This document shows positions 16,771 through 24,165 of a DNA stretch of 33,030 nucleotides, one piece after another. Position numbers and translations under genes: made by a program. The stretch's first letter is position 1; every line of letters starts with the position of its first letter. The notes beneath the pieces are model-generated. The model was given only the letters and a program-made list of their open reading frames with translations. It was not told the origin of the DNA and made no database searches. This DNA comes from CAYYYG01 sp964476135 (lineage in GTDB: Bacteria; Patescibacteriota; Microgenomatia; UBA1406; GWC2-37-13), in NCBI GenBank assembly GCA_964476135.1, contig CAYYYG010000007.1, positions 1-33,030 of the forward strand. Direction: 5' to 3'.

Positions 16771-16791
16771 TATAATATTATAAGTTATAAT
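16771..16791 (+). promoter_or_regulatory. promoter of the 74-aa protein gene
   Basis: Two TATAAT boxes occur, 16771-16776 (15 nt after TTGACA at 16750-16755) and 16786-16791 (6 nt before the ATG at 16798). ATTATAA-G-TTATAAT (16777-16791) is a perfect palindrome overlapping the second box. Confidence 0.45.
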
Positions 16792-16797
16792 ATACAT

Positions 16798-17022
16798 ATG
16801 ACAGTAGAACAGGGTGCATTAGCAGAAGCTATAAAGCTAGCTGAGCAAACTATTCATTCGATTTATCCGGAAGCGGTAGTCGAAGACGATTTCCTCCTAT
16901 CAGACCAGAAACTGCGTCTATTAATTGAAGAACAGTGTGAAAAGCCCGAACCGGTGATATTACCTATGATGAGTAATAATCTTCATCTTATGGCTAAGTC
17001 CGCAACACTGTTCAAAAAATAA
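16798..17022 (+). CDS. small acidic protein of unknown function
   Basis: 74 aa from the ATG at 16798. A TTG at 16750 would add 16 residues but coincides with the -35 sequence, and a TATAAT lies 6 nt before the ATG. The protein is mostly helical, Glu-rich and soluble (AEAIKLAEQTIHSIYPEAVV, KLRLLIEEQCEKPEPV). No family is recognised. It converges with thioredoxin reductase, whose stop lies 15 nt away. Good promoter spacing makes this a credible small gene. Confidence 0.65.
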   Translation: MTVEQGALAEAIKLAEQTIHSIYPEAVVEDDFLLSDQKLRLLIEEQCEKPEPVILPMMSNNLHLMAKSATLFKK

Positions 17023-17037
17023 CTATATAAACTTTCC

Positions 17038-18039
17038 TCAAGATTCAAGCCACCGTTCAACTTCGATTCCAGCAGCCGCACCCATACCAGCTGCAGTTAT
17101 AGCCTGGCGATAAGCATGATCCACACAATCACCGGCGGCAAAAACCCCTTCCACAGAAGTAGAATAGCTATGGAGATTCTTAAATTTTTTTATTCTCTCA
17201 AGGGCGCTTGCAGGTAAACTTCCCGGGTATCGAAGCGCCTTTTCTGCTAACTGATTAAAAGTAAGTATATATCCTTTTTCATCCAGACTTATTTGCTTCC
17301 CGAAAAGTTCCGTATCGGGTTTGTGTCCGATAGCTATAAAAACACCGTCGAGCTTGAATACGTCTTCTTTATTTAACTTACTAATTCTCACACCCTCAAC
17401 CCGTAAGTTTCCTAAAATTTCCTTTATTGTGGTATTGAGAACCAACTCTATCTTGGGGTGATTCTTTACCCTCTCTATCATAATCTTAGAAGCTCGAAAC
17501 ACATCACGTCTATGAATAAGATATACTTTTGCCGCAAATTTTGTTAGAACCAACGCTTCCTCCATGGCGGTATCGCCGCCACCGACAACCGCGACAGTTT
17601 TATTGCGAAAAAAAAATCCATCGCATGTAGCACATGCTGAAACTCCTTTACCCCGCAACCGCGTTTCCGAATCTAGCCCGAGCCAAAGCGCTTTGGCACC
17701 GGTTGCGACAAGTAAGGCTTTTGTTTTATACTCCTTCTCACTTGTCCAGATGGTGAAAGGAGATGTATTTAACTCTACTTTCACTATATTCTGATCTATT
17801 ATTTTTGTTCCGAATTTGGAAGCATGACTCCGCATTTTCATTATTAAGTCCGGCCCCAAAATATGCTCGAACCCTGGAAAATTTTCTACCTCGGTTGTAA
17901 GCGTCAACTGACCTCCTGGGGGAGAGCCAGCAAATACCAATGGATTTAGGCCTGCACGCGAATTATAGATAGCTGCCGACAAACCAGCCGGGCCGCCGCC
18001 AATTATGATAACATTCTCAATTTTTGCTGAAGAATTCAT
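17038..18039 (-). CDS. trxB: thioredoxin reductase
   Basis: 333 aa from the ATG at 18039; a TTG at 18057 would add six residues but begins directly after a TATAAT and so would be upstream of the RNA start. FAD site GGGPAG (14-19), redox-active CATC (C136, C139), NADPH site GGGDTA (153-158) and the C-terminal FAD motif FAAGDC are intact. It transfers electrons from NADPH to thioredoxin in the cytoplasm. A small internal insertion, about 20 residues around LRYPGSLPASALERIKKFKN between the NADPH domain and the final FAD motif, is longer than in E. coli TrxB. The CsoR-family gene lies 47 nt upstream on the same strand, so the pair may be jointly controlled. Confidence 0.94.
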   Translation of the reverse strand: MNSSAKIENVIIIGGGPAGLSAAIYNSRAGLNPLVFAGSPPGGQLTLTTEVENFPGFEHILGPDLIMKMRSHASKFGTKIIDQNIVKVELNTSPFTIWTSEKEYKTKALLVATGAKALWLGLDSETRLRGKGVSACATCDGFFFRNKTVAVVGGGDTAMEEALVLTKFAAKVYLIHRRDVFRASKIMIERVKNHPKIELVLNTTIKEILGNLRVEGVRISKLNKEDVFKLDGVFIAIGHKPDTELFGKQISLDEKGYILTFNQLAEKALRYPGSLPASALERIKKFKNLHSYSTSVEGVFAAGDCVDHAYRQAITAAGMGAAAGIEVERWLES

Positions 18040-18086
18040 AGGAGTTAATGATACCAAATTATATATAAACCTGACAATCGCTCAAG

Positions 18087-18317
18087 TTATAATCTTATGG
18101 CTTGCTCAATAACGCGGTTGATTTCTCGCGCTTCTTTATCGGGAATATGCTGATCGATTTCCTTAGCGACCAATTCCAGAGTAAGACTGTCTATAGCTTT
18201 CTTGACAGCCGAAATTTGCTGTATTGTTTCGCGGCATGGACGGTCATCACGCATCATCCTCTCAATCCCTTTAAGCTGCCCGCACATGCGGTTTATCCTT
18301 TTTTCCAGAGAATCCAT
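18087..18317 (-). CDS. CsoR/RcnR/FrmR-family transcriptional repressor
   Basis: 76 aa, an all-helical small repressor. RMCGQLKGIERMMRDDRPC matches the family core RxxGQxxGIxRMxxxxxxC. The family senses Cu(I), Ni/Co, formaldehyde or sulfur species depending on a few residues. Aligned to the C-H-C copper set of CsoR (spacing C, +25, +29), this protein has C28, E53 and H57, with an extra Cys at 12. That is neither the CsoR nor the CstR set, so the inducer is not predictable. A near-perfect family-type operator lies at 18358-18376, upstream of its own start, implying autoregulation. No metal exporter is nearby; trxB follows 47 nt downstream. Confidence 0.88.
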   Translation of the reverse strand: MDSLEKRINRMCGQLKGIERMMRDDRPCRETIQQISAVKKAIDSLTLELVAKEIDQHIPDKEAREINRVIEQAIRL

Positions 18318-18357
18318 AAATTTGTGAATAAATATTAATAAATGTGCATATATACTC

Positions 18358-18376
18358 TATACCCCTATGGAGTATA
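18358..18376. promoter_or_regulatory. probable CsoR-family operator
   Basis: TATACCCCTATGGAGTATA is a 19-nt pseudo-palindrome with one mismatched pair outside its centre. It matches the AT-flanked C-tract/G-tract pattern of operators bound by CsoR/CstR-type proteins. It lies 41 nt upstream of the repressor's start codon, in its promoter region. Confidence 0.65.
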
Positions 18377-18491
18377 TATAGACATCTTAAAAGAATATAT
18401 TCACAAAAACAAGCTCTGATACAGAAACAATTCCTTTAGTCGTTATGAGGGCAGAGAAATCAGATACGAAGCTACATCTAACCGATAGCAA

Positions 18492-19466
18492 TCAATCCAC
18501 GACTACCTCTATCGATTTGATTCTAAGCGGTGAATAATGCCAGACACCCGTTCCTTTACCGGGTCGACACTGTTTTTTTCCGTTTGAGAGGATACAGAAC
18601 GCTCTATATTCTTCAGTATAATCATTATATCCAAAAGGCCCAACTATTTTCACAAACTCACCATCGATTCTCACTGGTTTATCGAGATATTTCTTAAGAT
18701 CATCAGGAGCTTCAATAATGGCAGTATTACCGACTTTATTTAACTTATGCACACACATATCAACAGCACTACATTCCTTGCTTTCTACAAAATAGGTCAA
18801 CCAGTAATCGCCATCATAATTGATGATATATGTACCTTCCTTGTCTTGTAGGTTAAAAACTCCCCAGTAACGAGGTGAGACCTCCATTACTACAGCGATG
18901 CAGACAAAACATAAAGCAATCATAACGATAAAAGCTAAAATAGATGCTGTCAGCCTCAGTAAGTTATATTTACGATCATATATAAATACGACTTTTCCTA
19001 CTCCGTAGTACAGAAAACCTATAAAAAAGATTCCCAAAGGCAAAGCTATTAAGGAGCCTATAAACGCATATCGTGTATAGCTGTAGACAAAAACAAACAG
19101 AATATAAATGAGTATAGGAAAGGTCACAAAAAATACTATAGAATGCCCAATAGAGGATAAAGAATACAACCATCTTAACTTTTTCCAAAAACTACTCCTA
19201 GAGAAAAATACACCTATATAGTTAAGAACCGACAAACCATAAGACAACATAACGCCATAAATACAGATTATCCATATCGCAAGATAAATATTGATTCCAA
19301 GATATGGATTCCAATTCTCGAATATAAATTCTGTATTACTCTGTCCGAGAAAAAGAGTGATAATTATTGTAAGAGATCCAATTGCAAAGAAAATCAGCAG
19401 TACATTTAGAAAATACGAAACTAATTTTCGTCGATTTAAGGTTTCCGTGACTATCTTATTTGACAT
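18492..19466 (-). CDS. multi-pass membrane protein with extracytoplasmic C-terminal domain
   Basis: 324 aa, not recognised. Residues about 15-210 contain five to six hydrophobic segments (for example YFLNVLLIFFAIGSLTIIIT, IYLAIWIICIYGVMLSYGL, ILAFIVMIALCFVCIAVVM). The last ~110 residues are soluble and probably outside: GTYIINYDGDYWLTYFVESKECSAVDMCVHKL and the later segment PVRIDGEFVKIVGPFGYNDYTEEYRAFC look like a small OB-like beta domain with four Cys. TATAAA lies 5 nt before the ATG, predicting a leaderless mRNA. It follows the glycosyltransferase gene by 31 nt but has its own promoter. Function unknown. Confidence 0.8.
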   Translation of the reverse strand: MSNKIVTETLNRRKLVSYFLNVLLIFFAIGSLTIIITLFLGQSNTEFIFENWNPYLGINIYLAIWIICIYGVMLSYGLSVLNYIGVFFSRSSFWKKLRWLYSLSSIGHSIVFFVTFPILIYILFVFVYSYTRYAFIGSLIALPLGIFFIGFLYYGVGKVVFIYDRKYNLLRLTASILAFIVMIALCFVCIAVVMEVSPRYWGVFNLQDKEGTYIINYDGDYWLTYFVESKECSAVDMCVHKLNKVGNTAIIEAPDDLKKYLDKPVRIDGEFVKIVGPFGYNDYTEEYRAFCILSNGKKQCRPGKGTGVWHYSPLRIKSIEVVVD

Positions 19467-19497
19467 ATACTTTTATAGTTTACTTCGGAACTGCCAA

Positions 19498-20397
19498 TCA
19501 CATTTTTTTCGTAGAAACATCCACGTTCCAGTTTGGATTAGAGACGATTTTAACCGGCTGACGAAGAATTCTTGAGACTATATATATCCATGCATATGGA
19601 ATGATTCCAACTGGTGGCTTGAAAAGCTCCTTAAACATTGCGGTAAGTAAAATAGATATCGGAATCGCATAGTATTTCGATAGGTCTTCCGGAAAAATCT
19701 TTGACAACTCCTCCTGTTGAAATTGGAAACGACTCGATGGCCCGATTTGATCCTTCATTCGCTGAGGCGGCCGGATAACTACTTTAGCATCGGGTACCAT
19801 ACAGAATTTCCCGCCAAGTCGCCTGTTTTCCAGGTAAAAATACATGTCAGCATTCACAAGCTTATCTGGGATGCGGAACTGCTTAAAAATCGACATCCGA
19901 AAAGCCAAACAGCGTCCGCTTGCGGCCAGATAATTATCACCATCATTCCAGCGTTTGGCCATATCATAAACCATCCGTATGTTAGAGGCCATACCCGTTT
20001 CTACCCAGGTTTCAGGATTTGGATTCGGGAGAATTCCCGCAGCGGCCATGGTTAGACTGGCATCTTCTTCAAAGGCACCAACTAACCGGGCTAAAGTTTC
20101 CGGATAAAAATAAATATCATCTTGTGTAAAAATATACAGATCAGAGCTAATCATCTCCCGTGCCTGTTTGAGTTTTTTTGGCTGGCTACCTTCAACCGCA
20201 TTCCAATAAATCTCAATCCCCATAGATTCAAGCTTTTGTTTCGTTTCTGGTTTGATCGGGTAGCGATCTGAAACAATCATGAAGCGGAACTTGGCGATAT
20301 TGATTGAAGCCAATATTGATTCGGCTGTTGTGATGAGAGAATCTCCTCCGTAACAGGTAGGAATAACGACAGTAACGGATAAAGGTTTATCGGTCAT
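19498..20397 (-). CDS. GT2-type glycosyltransferase
   Basis: 299 aa. The N-terminal GT-A fold of family 2 is clear: VTVVIPTCYGGDSLITTAES (start of the nucleotide-binding fold), IFTQDDIYFYP (QDD in the place of the metal-binding DxD) and a probable acceptor or base motif NADMYFYLENRR. Residues about 245-290 are hydrophobic (YYAIPISILLTAMFKEL, IIPYAWIYIVSRIL), so the enzyme probably sits on the cytoplasmic face of the membrane. It starts 1 nt after the DRL-like gene's stop and ends the CDP-sugar operon, so it likely transfers the sugar made by the upstream genes. Donor and acceptor are inferred, not shown. Confidence 0.88.
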   Translation of the reverse strand: MTDKPLSVTVVIPTCYGGDSLITTAESILASINIAKFRFMIVSDRYPIKPETKQKLESMGIEIYWNAVEGSQPKKLKQAREMISSDLYIFTQDDIYFYPETLARLVGAFEEDASLTMAAAGILPNPNPETWVETGMASNIRMVYDMAKRWNDGDNYLAASGRCLAFRMSIFKQFRIPDKLVNADMYFYLENRRLGGKFCMVPDAKVVIRPPQRMKDQIGPSSRFQFQQEELSKIFPEDLSKYYAIPISILLTAMFKELFKPPVGIIPYAWIYIVSRILRQPVKIVSNPNWNVDVSTKKM

Positions 20398-20398
20398 T

Positions 20399-21697
20399 TT
20401 ACTTAGATAAATTGTTTAACTGGTACATCTTATCCTGTAATTCGCGGAGTTTTACCGCTTCGCTAGCTGGTAACTCTACGTCGTCATAAGTAATAGCGGC
20501 ATCTTGCAGTAAGTCGCGCTTCAATATCGCACCATCCGATAACCCTATCGGTAACAGGTTTTGTTTTCTTGAAACTTCGTAATTATCAATCGCTCCATAA
20601 ACGGTAAAACCGCCAACTCCGTCCAAACGGTCTCCTTTTTTGAGGTCGAATTTGGCTAAGCTAATAACGTCTGTCGCCATGGTTACCGGCGCAAGAGTAG
20701 CGTCCCCAAAAAGCATCGCTCTTGCGACGCTAGAAGGCCCCTCAAGAGGTCCCAAATGACTAGGTATATAAAACGTATACAGTGGACCCTCACCCATTTT
20801 ATAGATATTCATGTAGCATGCACGTATCGGATTGTCGCAGGTAGCCAATACAAACACCCCGAAACTCGGTTCGGCGCCGAGAATGTAATCTACAAGTCCG
20901 TTTTTTTCCATTTCTTCCAGATTAAAAAGCTTATGGGCTTCCTCAACCCGGGCACAGCGCGGACCATACATATTCCGCTTTCCGACCTTAAATCCTAAAG
21001 CGTTGGCAACAGTTGCCATTTCAAAGGATATTTTGGTACCGTCGGCAAAAGAAGTAGGCATCTTCGGTTCCTGAAAATGTTCAGCTGACCACTTTTCCTG
21101 CGTTTTTGGGGTACGGCGGAAATCTATAAGGCTTTTTATATTACCGGCAAGCACTGGCTTAAAACCCAAGCCCCGGATTTCGCGGACCATATTTATTAGC
21201 TTCCCCGGCTGATCGCCATCAATTTGGGTATAAACAACTCCGGCTTCATCGGCCATCGATTTTAAGATGGGACCGATAGTTCCATCAAGCTCAGCATTAA
21301 TAAGAACAATATGCTTTTTGTTTTTTATAGCTCGGACAACCAGGGGAGCGGCAAAATGCACCTCGCCCGTGGCTTCGACTATAACATCGATATTTGCCGA
21401 ATCGGTTAATAACTTATGGTTTTCAGTTATTACGTATTTATTTTTTGAAATTGCCTCATCTAAATCTTTCTGGTTTTCGACAGTCAGAACCTCGATCGAA
21501 TCTCCCAAAGCCTGAGTATAGGCCAGTTTCGCATTGGTCAAAGTCCGGTTGGAAATTGCAGCAATTCGCATACCCTTCATACCGGTTAAAACCTGCAACG
21601 CAAAACCGCGGGCGGCAAATCCGGCACCAATTAATCCGATTCTAATCGGCTTATTCTCTTTTTCTAATTTTTCCAGGTATTTATCTACAATAAACAT
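20399..21697 (-). CDS. DRL-like (homoserine-dehydrogenase-fold/SAF) NAD(P)H oxidoreductase
   Basis: 432 aa from the ATG at 21697; eight more residues are open upstream but run into the palindrome at 21714-21733. A Rossmann loop GLIGAGFAARG lies near residues 21-31, followed by VEATGEVHFAAPLV and the signature NAELDGTIGPILKSMADEAG...YTQIDGDQPG, typical of the family that includes Brucella DRL, the alternative 1-deoxyxylulose-5-phosphate reductoisomerase-like enzyme. The C-terminal ~90 residues fit a SAF domain. Family members have varied or unknown roles. Here it sits between a cupin epimerase and a glycosyltransferase in a CDP-sugar operon, so reduction or rearrangement of a sugar is inferred. 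MEP-pathway activity is an alternative. Confidence 0.8.
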   Translation of the reverse strand: MFIVDKYLEKLEKENKPIRIGLIGAGFAARGFALQVLTGMKGMRIAAISNRTLTNAKLAYTQALGDSIEVLTVENQKDLDEAISKNKYVITENHKLLTDSANIDVIVEATGEVHFAAPLVVRAIKNKKHIVLINAELDGTIGPILKSMADEAGVVYTQIDGDQPGKLINMVREIRGLGFKPVLAGNIKSLIDFRRTPKTQEKWSAEHFQEPKMPTSFADGTKISFEMATVANALGFKVGKRNMYGPRCARVEEAHKLFNLEEMEKNGLVDYILGAEPSFGVFVLATCDNPIRACYMNIYKMGEGPLYTFYIPSHLGPLEGPSSVARAMLFGDATLAPVTMATDVISLAKFDLKKGDRLDGVGGFTVYGAIDNYEVSRKQNLLPIGLSDGAILKRDLLQDAAITYDDVELPASEAVKLRELQDKMYQLNNLSK

Positions 21698-21713
21698 ATA
21701 TAACTTTAATATC

Positions 21714-21733
21714 ATTCCCACGAAGTCGGGAAT
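21714..21733. repeat. dRS3/REP-like 20-nt palindrome
   Basis: ATTCCCACGAAGTCGGGAAT: six-nt arms ATTCCC/GGGAAT around exactly 8 nt, preceded by TC and followed by CTA. It has the form of the ATTCCC-N8-GGGAAT repeats known from Neisseria (dRS3) and of similar dispersed elements in other bacteria. Only one copy was seen here, in the 46-nt gap between two operon genes. Confidence 0.55.
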
Positions 21734-21743
21734 CTAAAAATAT

Positions 21744-22277
21744 TTATAATTTATAAGATCCTAAATTTTTATCTTTTTCAGATAAAATTACCCCGTGTTT
21801 GATCGGCCAGTCTATCGAAAAAGCCGGATCGTCAAACCGGATACCGCCTTCGGTGCCGGGTGCATATGGATTGGAAACGGCATATATCACCTCACAACCG
21901 TCCACAAGAGCCTGATAACCAACAGCGCAGCCAACCGGATAATAAACCATATTTCTTTTTTCCGCCGAAAGCACCTGGCCGACCCATTTACGGTAAGTTG
22001 GCGATTCCGGACGAATGTCGACGGCCACCGAATAAACCGATCCTCTAATACAACGGAAGAGCTTGGCTTCGGCGTATTTGCCTTTCTGGTAATGTAAGCC
22101 GCGGATGGTGCCTTTTTTCAGGTTATACGAATTATTGATCTGGGCCGGAACAAAATCAATTCCGGTTTTTCTCATCTCTTCTGGACAATATAAGCGCCCG
22201 AATCCGCCCCGATCGTCGGTTATAAACTCGGTTTCTATAGCACATGCTCCAGTTATGTCTAAAGGGTGAAATTTCAT
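21744..22277 (-). CDS. RmlC-like NDP-sugar 3,5-epimerase (cupin)
   Basis: 177 aa, normal for the dTDP-4-dehydrorhamnose 3,5-epimerase family, which inverts C3 and/or C5 of 4-keto sugars in the cytoplasm. Motifs: FGRLYCPEEM, the catalytic-His motif GTIRGLHYQ, the VDIRPESPTYRKWVG strand, GYQALVDGCEVIYAVSNPYAPGTEGGIRFDDP with the conserved Tyr and the Asp-containing segment, and a FSIDWP ending. Given the cytidylyltransferase in the operon, the substrate is more likely CDP- than dTDP-linked; this is inference. The gene lies 5 nt after the SDR gene and its start is at the first ATG. Confidence 0.92.
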   Translation of the reverse strand: MKFHPLDITGACAIETEFITDDRGGFGRLYCPEEMRKTGIDFVPAQINNSYNLKKGTIRGLHYQKGKYAEAKLFRCIRGSVYSVAVDIRPESPTYRKWVGQVLSAEKRNMVYYPVGCAVGYQALVDGCEVIYAVSNPYAPGTEGGIRFDDPAFSIDWPIKHGVILSEKDKNLGSYKL

Positions 22278-22282
22278 AAAAT

Positions 22283-23302
22283 TTATTTCCAGAACAACTG
22301 CGCGTCCACCGCACCTTCTTTTTTCAAATACTCAATCTGCTTAAGACGAGTATACAGGCGGGAGTTATACATTTCTTGATTAAAATTAACATTCGCAAAC
22401 ACTTCTTGAAGTTCCTCAGCGCCCTTTTTTACATTCCAGGCACAGTCAAAATCTGGCAGCACTGTTTTTATGCGATCAAACCGCACTCGGTAATTGCGCT
22501 TGTCTCCCGTACTATTACCAAACTCCGTTTCACATCCGGGAAAAACGGAAGCGATAATTTCAGCCACCTGACGAACTTGGTAATTATTATCATTGGAGCC
22601 GACATTAAAAAGCGCATTATGAATTTCTTTTCTCTGACTCCTAAGCGTAAGAACAACGGCACGGGCAACATCAAGTACATGCACAAAAGGCCTCCAGGGG
22701 GTCCCGTCGCTACTCATTTTTATTAATTTATTAACATAAGCCGAAGCGGCAAGGTCGTTAACCACCAAGTCGAATCGCATTCTCGGAGAGGCGCCAAATA
22801 CAGTAGCATTTCTAAGGATAGTTGGTGAAAAACTATCGTCCGCCATTTTTGCCAGAGCTTGCTCATTCAATATTTTTGATTTAGCGTATGCGGTTAGCGG
22901 ATTAGGTGTAGTACTCTCATCGCTGACGTTATCGGATGCGCCGTAGACACTGCAGGAGGAAAAATATACGAATCGGGAAACTCCGGCAGCTTTGGCAGCA
23001 AGAGCAAGATTTTTAGTACCGCGATGATTAATATCAAATGTAATTTCAGGATCGTTCTGTCCTAGCGGATCATTTGAAAGTTCGGCCAAATGAACAACTG
23101 CCTCATACCCTTTCAATATCCCCTGATCGATATTTCTTATATCTTTAGTGATAAGGTCGTAATGCTTCGGTTTATGATCATAAAGTTGACCTTCACTGTA
23201 ATAACCGGTATCAAGACCAGTAATACCGAACCCTTCTTCAAGAAGTGCCTGGGCGAGACGCGTACCGATGTAACCTTCCGAACCTGTTAATAAGACCTTC
23301 AT
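22283..23302 (-). CDS. NAD-dependent nucleotide-sugar epimerase/dehydratase/reductase (extended SDR)
   Basis: 339 aa. Extended short-chain dehydrogenase features are intact: GSEGYIG (7-13) for NAD(P), HLAELSNDPLG, SSCSVYG (115-121) and the catalytic Y139-x3-K143 (YAKSK). The family covers 4-epimerases, 4,6-dehydratases and 4-keto-reductases. The protein lacks the N-terminal GHTGFKG pattern of CDP-glucose 4,6-dehydratase, so the CDP-glucose-specific enzyme proper is not evident in this operon. It may instead act as an epimerase or reductase on a CDP-sugar. It lies 16 nt after rfbF and 5 nt before the cupin gene, in the same transcript. Confidence 0.9.
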   Translation of the reverse strand: MKVLLTGSEGYIGTRLAQALLEEGFGITGLDTGYYSEGQLYDHKPKHYDLITKDIRNIDQGILKGYEAVVHLAELSNDPLGQNDPEITFDINHRGTKNLALAAKAAGVSRFVYFSSCSVYGASDNVSDESTTPNPLTAYAKSKILNEQALAKMADDSFSPTILRNATVFGASPRMRFDLVVNDLAASAYVNKLIKMSSDGTPWRPFVHVLDVARAVVLTLRSQRKEIHNALFNVGSNDNNYQVRQVAEIIASVFPGCETEFGNSTGDKRNYRVRFDRIKTVLPDFDCAWNVKKGAEELQEVFANVNFNQEMYNSRLYTRLKQIEYLKKEGAVDAQLFWK

Positions 23303-23318
23303 ATATCACAAGAAACTG

Positions 23319-24107
23319 TTATTTCCATATTTTCCATGGCGCCTGATTACTCTGCCACATTTTTTCTATAACCATCTTGTCGCGGAGCGTGTCTACGGGA
23401 TGCCAAAACCCCTCATGTCGATATGCATTGAGCTTGCCTTCTCTGGCAATTGTCTGCATCGGTTCTTGTTCCCAAACAGTCTGAGCATCTTTTAAATATT
23501 TAAAAATCTGCGGTTCCATCACGAAATAACCTCCAGAAATCCATGCCTCCTCAACGCCATCCCCGGAAGGCTTTTCTCGGAAATTAGTAACCGCGTTCTG
23601 ACCCGATTTAAGAGTAAATGCCCCGAAGCGCCCCGGAGAGGGTACAGCTGTAACCGTTACGAGTGCACCATTTGAATTACTATGGGATTTTAACAAAGAT
23701 TGAAGATTTATGTTGCTTAAACCATCACCATAAGTCATCATAAAGGGTTCGTCACCAATGTATTCATGTGCTCGAAGAAGCCGACCTCCTGTCATAGCAT
23801 CTTCGCCCGTCTCGACAAGAGTCACCTTCCAGGGTTCTGCTTTGTCTTTATGATAATCGATAGTATTATTCTTGAAATCAAAAGTGATATTGGCATGGCG
23901 CACCCTGTATGAGCTAAAAAAATCTTTTATGATGTGGCTCTTATAACCACATAATATCACGAAGTCATCAAAACCTTGCGAAAAGTATATCTTCATTATA
24001 TGCCAGATTAAAGGCATTGAACCGATCTCGACCATTGGTTTAGGGCGGACACCGCTTTCTTCACTGATTCTTGTACCGAATCCGCCAGCAAGTATGACTG
24101 CTTTCAT
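23319..24107 (-). CDS. rfbF: glucose-1-phosphate cytidylyltransferase
   Basis: 262 aa, close to the usual ~257. The enzyme joins glucose-1-phosphate and CTP to CDP-glucose, the entry step to CDP-linked deoxy sugars for surface glycans. The nucleotidyltransferase signature MKAVILAGGFGTR and the basic motif RPKPMVEIGSMPLIWHIM are present, as are MTYGDGLSNI (metal-binding Asp) and SGGYFVMEPQIF. WHPVDTLRDKMVIEKMW near the C-terminus is typical of RfbF. It is the first gene of a five-gene operon behind a consensus promoter at 24116-24144, with the start codon 8 nt after the -10. Confidence 0.96.
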   Translation of the reverse strand: MKAVILAGGFGTRISEESGVRPKPMVEIGSMPLIWHIMKIYFSQGFDDFVILCGYKSHIIKDFFSSYRVRHANITFDFKNNTIDYHKDKAEPWKVTLVETGEDAMTGGRLLRAHEYIGDEPFMMTYGDGLSNINLQSLLKSHSNSNGALVTVTAVPSPGRFGAFTLKSGQNAVTNFREKPSGDGVEEAWISGGYFVMEPQIFKYLKDAQTVWEQEPMQTIAREGKLNAYRHEGFWHPVDTLRDKMVIEKMWQSNQAPWKIWK

Positions 24108-24115
24108 AAGATGAT

Positions 24116-24144
24116 ATTATATAATTTACTATAGGCTTTGTCAA
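24116..24144 (-). promoter_or_regulatory. consensus sigma70 promoter of the CDP-sugar operon
   Basis: On the minus strand, TTGACA (24139-24144), a 17-nt spacer and TATAAT (24116-24121): a perfect consensus. The rfbF ATG lies 8 nt beyond, so transcription should begin at or within 1-2 nt of the start codon. Confidence 0.88.
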
Positions 24145-24165
24145 CTACCTATTGTAAAAATAATA

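Noticed and set aside
20399..21697. Homoserine dehydrogenase
   Set aside because: The Rossmann start is similar, but the NAELDGTIGPILKSMADEAG and DGDQPG segments and the SAF-like end fit the DRL-type family instead.
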